Assembly (NCBI RefSeq): GCF_004005965.1
Contig: NZ_SACY01000005.1
Location: 62,001 to 126,000, forward strand
DNA length: 64,000 nucleotides
Direction of reading: 5' to 3'
Source of the DNA: Sandaracinomonas limnophila
GTDB taxonomy: Bacteria > Bacteroidota > Bacteroidia > Cytophagales > Spirosomataceae
The notes beneath the pieces were generated by a model. That model made no database searches and was not told the origin of the DNA. It saw nothing but the letters and a program-made list of their open reading frames with translations. The translations under genes and the position numbers were made by a program. Below, piece by piece: positions 61,853-64,000 of the stretch; position 1 is the stretch's first letter, and each line of letters starts with the position of its first letter.

Positions 61853-62575
61853 ATGTTTTCATCTGAATTCGACCAACTAGTTCACCAAAGAAGATCCAAT
61901 AGAAACTTTGACCCACAAATTGAAGTACCCAATGAGGTCATTCAAAGAAGTTTAGAGCGAGCAATTCTTTCTCCCAATAGCTCAAATATGCAGTTATGGG
62001 AATTTTATTGGGTAAAAGATGAAGAGAAAATTAAGGAATTAGCCAATTATTGTTTAGGGCAATCAGCAGCAAAAACGGCAAAACATTTGGTAATTTTTGT
62101 AGGTCGACAAGATTTATGGAAAGTACGTGCGAAACACAATTTAGAACAAATTCAAAATCAAAAAAACAATACTACGCCTAAAAGACTAAAAAGAGGATTA
62201 CAATATTATGGTAAATTGATGCCACTTTTGTACAGTCAAGACCCAATTGGTATAATGACCTTGGTTCGTAAGTCATTGAGTTTCTTTATGGGAATTTCAA
62301 AACCATTTATGCGTTTAAGTGGAAAAGCAGACCAGCGCGTAATGGTACAAAAATCATGTGCATTGGCAGCTCAAACCTTTATGTTATCTATTACAGCAGA
62401 GGGATTTGATACGTGTCCGATGGAAGGATTTGATAAAAATCGAGTAAAGAAAATGCTTAATTTACCTGCAGGAGCTGAAATCAATATGATTATTGCAGTT
62501 GGCAAGGGTACTGCAGAAGGTGTATATGGAGAGCGTTACAGATTACCTTATGAGGAAGTTGTGTTTGAAGTATAA
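61853..62575 (+). CDS. Nitroreductase-family flavoprotein
   Basis: 240 residues. RRSNRNFDPQIEVP at the N-terminus places the FMN-contacting Arg-Ser-Arg; SPNSSNMQLWEFYWV and the later SLSITAEGFDTCPMEGFDK (here SITAEGFDTCPMEGFD) are typical of the family. A hydrophilic/aromatic insertion near residues 105-160 is longer than in classic NfsB-type enzymes. Expected: NAD(P)H-dependent reduction using FMN, substrate unknown. Its last 28 bases overlap the convergent PIN gene. Confidence 0.82.
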   Translation: MFSSEFDQLVHQRRSNRNFDPQIEVPNEVIQRSLERAILSPNSSNMQLWEFYWVKDEEKIKELANYCLGQSAAKTAKHLVIFVGRQDLWKVRAKHNLEQIQNQKNNTTPKRLKRGLQYYGKLMPLLYSQDPIGIMTLVRKSLSFFMGISKPFMRLSGKADQRVMVQKSCALAAQTFMLSITAEGFDTCPMEGFDKNRVKKMLNLPAGAEINMIIAVGKGTAEGVYGERYRLPYEEVVFEV

Positions 62576-62997
62576 TCTAAATTATGAAAAGTTTTCAAGT
62601 ATAATTTGGGAGTTAGAATGGAGTAATTACTCCACTTATAATCTTTTTCATTTCTTGTAATTATTACTTTTATTTCACAATTAGGTATAATTGAATAATT
62701 GTGCAAAGCATCTTCAAAATCACTAAATTTTGAGGATAATGCCTCCATAATCGTACTTTTGTTAATTTCAGCAACTTCCAAAATCCTAAGTAATTGTTTT
62801 AAATCGGCAATAACCTGTTCATGTTTTTTCAGCTTTCGCAAAAAATAATACAAATTACTCACAATAACAGGAGTAACATAGCCTTTAATATCTCCTAATT
62901 CACAATAGGCCAAAATTAACTCAGCTTCCCAATCAAATGGTTTCCTTTCAAAGAAAAAATCCATTATAACATCCGAATCAATTATTGCTTTTATCAT
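62548..62997 (-). CDS. PIN-domain toxin of the second module
   Basis: 149 residues. PIN residues: D8 and D10 in AIIDSDVIMDFFFERK, FSDFEDALHNYS in the middle and IITRNEKDY near the end. It is a diverged relative of the 28118-28543 toxin (shared DFEDxL and ITRNEKD). The 5' end overlaps the antitoxin gene by 20 bases, whereas the first module has a 1-base gap. The C-terminal tail is about ten residues longer and runs into the antisense of the nitroreductase gene. Confidence 0.83.
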   Translation of the reverse strand: MIKAIIDSDVIMDFFFERKPFDWEAELILAYCELGDIKGYVTPVIVSNLYYFLRKLKKHEQVIADLKQLLRILEVAEINKSTIMEALSSKFSDFEDALHNYSIIPNCEIKVIITRNEKDYKWSNYSILTPKLYLKTFHNLDYTSNTTSS

Positions 62998-63247
62998 TTA
63001 TATATTTATCAAATAAAATATCAGACAATTCCTTTTTGTAATCTAGAACTTTAGCCCCTTTATACTTACCTTTCAAGCTTTTTACAATTGGTGGAATTTC
63101 AATTTTTCCAGATTTCTCTTTGGTATTAATTGTCAATTTTAATAAATTCTCAACTATTGAGGAAAGGCTTAAGTTGTTTTCTTTCGCATACATCTTAGCA
63201 GCTTCTATTACATTTTCCTCAATTGAAAGTGTTAATTTTATATTCAT
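62978..63247 (-). CDS. DUF6364-type antitoxin of the second module
   Basis: 89 residues. IKLTLSIEENVIEAAKMYAKENN gives the strand and first helix of a ribbon-helix-helix-like domain, and SLSSIVENLLKLTI the second helix. The middle/late part EIPPIVKSLKGK matches ISPFVKSISNGK of the first antitoxin, which shows common descent. Likely represses its own promoter through the palindromic site just upstream and neutralises the overlapping PIN gene. Confidence 0.78.
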   Translation of the reverse strand: MNIKLTLSIEENVIEAAKMYAKENNLSLSSIVENLLKLTINTKEKSGKIEIPPIVKSLKGKYKGAKVLDYKKELSDILFDKYINDKSNN

Positions 63248-63267
63248 AATTCCCTTAAATATATTCT

Positions 63268-63305
63268 CAAATATACGTATTTTTTATTTAAAAAACATAC
63301 GTATA
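63268..63305 (-). promoter_or_regulatory. Promoter and ACGT-core palindrome of the second TA module
   Basis: Minus-strand -7 box TATATTTG (63275-63268), identical to the first module's box. Beside it, TATACGTAT (63272-63280) and ATACGTATA (63297-63305) form a 9-bp inverted repeat with a 16-base spacer. The antitoxin start is 21 bases beyond the box. Confidence 0.65.
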
Positions 63306-63327
63306 ATTTATCAATAAATTGATAATT

Positions 63328-64000
63328 TTACAAACAATCTACATCGACAATCAATTGAACACCTTTGAAACTTGGCCAAGATTGGGCCAAATCAAGGTTT
63401 TCACGGAGATTTATTTTGAATTTGGATAAAGAGACTCCATTTTCGATCTTAATGAGAATTTCCTGTGCATACAGGTTACGTATTTTTTCAATTAATGGTT
63501 TTTCGGGGCCTAAAATCCGACCGGCCCCAAAATTTTGTTTCAACAAATTTCCTAAATCATTGGCAGCTTTTTTTGCCTTGGTATCTTCAACATGTTTAAT
63601 GACCAAACGAATTAAACGAACATAAGGTGGATAATTGTATCCTTCGCGTTCTACTATTTCTTCTTGGTACAAACCCTCATAATCGCCATCAATAATAGCT
63701 TGAAACAAGGCATGAGTTGGTTGATTGGTCTGGATATAAACCTCACCTTGCGCCCCTCTCCTGCCTGCACGTCCTGCAACTTGTGTAATTAATTGATAGG
63801 CACGTTCATGCGCTCGGAAATCGGGGAAATTAATAATTTTATCTGCATCAAAAATTCCTACCATTGATAGGCCATCAAAATCGAGTCCCTTTGCAACCAT
63901 TTGAGTGCCCACAATTATATCCAAATTGCCATTTTGAACATCCAAAATCAAATTTTGGAAAGCTGTTTTGGAACGGGTGGTATCTAAATCTACTCGACCA
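63328..64000 (-). CDS. priA: Primosomal protein N' (PriA helicase), 3' part
   Basis: At least 224 residues; the 5' part lies beyond the window. The visible helicase half starts RVDLDTTRSK, then DIIVGTQMVAKGLDFDG (motif V region) and the PDFRAHERAYQLITQVAGRAGRRG (motif VI) set, followed by the C-terminal PriA domain with YPPYVRLIRL and EPLIEKIRNLY-like segments. PriA restarts stalled replication forks. Nothing unusual apart from the truncation by the window edge. The stop is 22 bases from the second TA promoter region. Confidence 0.95.
   Translation of the reverse strand, partial: GRVDLDTTRSKTAFQNLILDVQNGNLDIIVGTQMVAKGLDFDGLSMVGIFDADKIINFPDFRAHERAYQLITQVAGRAGRRGAQGEVYIQTNQPTHALFQAIIDGDYEGLYQEEIVEREGYNYPPYVRLIRLVIKHVEDTKAKKAANDLGNLLKQNFGAGRILGPEKPLIEKIRNLYAQEILIKIENGVSLSKFKINLRENLDLAQSWPSFKGVQLIVDVDCL

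Noticed and set aside
1-64000. Integrated phage, transposase-bearing IS element or secondary-metabolite cluster
   Set aside because: No integrase, transposase, capsid, NRPS or PKS signature found in any frame; all genes look like ordinary chromosomal genes.

Overview
The window (roughly 36% GC, about 92% coding) comes from a Bacteroidota chromosome. The evidence is a SusC/SusD pair, a TonB receptor with a DUF4249 lipoprotein, a PorT-like gene beside ubiE, DUF1599 and DoxX/MauE proteins in the arrangement usual for this phylum, an ornithine transcarbamylase of the N-succinyl/N-acetyl type, lipoproteins ending in SC, and many -7 boxes of the form TAnnTTTG. Gene content fits Cytophagales (Spirosomaceae-like) best, but that placement is an inference. 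There are no rRNA or tRNA genes, no CRISPR array, no phage and no transposase that I can see.

Layout. 1-7.5 kb: a DUF975 membrane protein (cut by the window edge), a folate pair (folP and a pabC-like aminotransferase), DUF1599-DoxX-aroK, a FadL-like porin and a Tyr/Asn-rich lipoprotein. 7.6-11.9 kb: proS, a cysteine desulfurase and glmM. 11.9-19.4 kb: a sugar or sugar-acid cluster made of an HldE-like kinase, an AGE epimerase, a BASS transporter, a kelch protein and an Ldh_2 dehydrogenase, followed by a Tat-type TIM-barrel protein and a Gfo/Idh/MocA oxidoreductase. 19.4-23.5 kb: two divergent exported peptidases (S9 and M13). 23.6-27.8 kb: the argF'-argB-argE-argH operon. 27.8-28.5 kb: a PIN toxin/DUF6364 antitoxin pair behind an 18-bp perfect inverted repeat. 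28.5-34.1 kb: riboflavin synthase, DUF1684, the padR-pspC-DUF2807 envelope cassette and a histidine kinase. 34.1-39.8 kb: an AEC carrier, ubiE, porT-like, and a TonB receptor with DUF4249. 39.9-47.5 kb: a small HTH gene joined to nagB-PIG-L, a GlcD/Fe-S fusion, a YhhN protein and a GT-C glycosyltransferase. 47.6-56.5 kb: nrdA, a 538-bp gap, rpmE2, a GlmU-like protein, holB, hemC, an RmlD-like reductase, obgE and adk. 56.7-64 kb: susCD, a nitroreductase, a second PIN/DUF6364 pair and the 3' part of priA.

Non-coding structure is the richest part of the window. A roughly 110-bp element occurs twice, with perfect inverted-repeat ends, one compensatory base-pair change and a nearly identical 37-bp core. 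Each copy sits between a plus-strand stop codon and a bidirectional terminator. Heptanucleotide tandem arrays of different sequence occur at four gene junctions. A 60-bp GC-rich palindrome sits inside the sugar cluster. Near-perfect palindromes overlap the promoters of padR and of both toxin-antitoxin pairs. rpmE2 has a good promoter and a structured leader that could be an undescribed L31 leader. The ornithine transcarbamylase carries Ala at the position that separates succinyl- from acetyl-ornithine enzymes.
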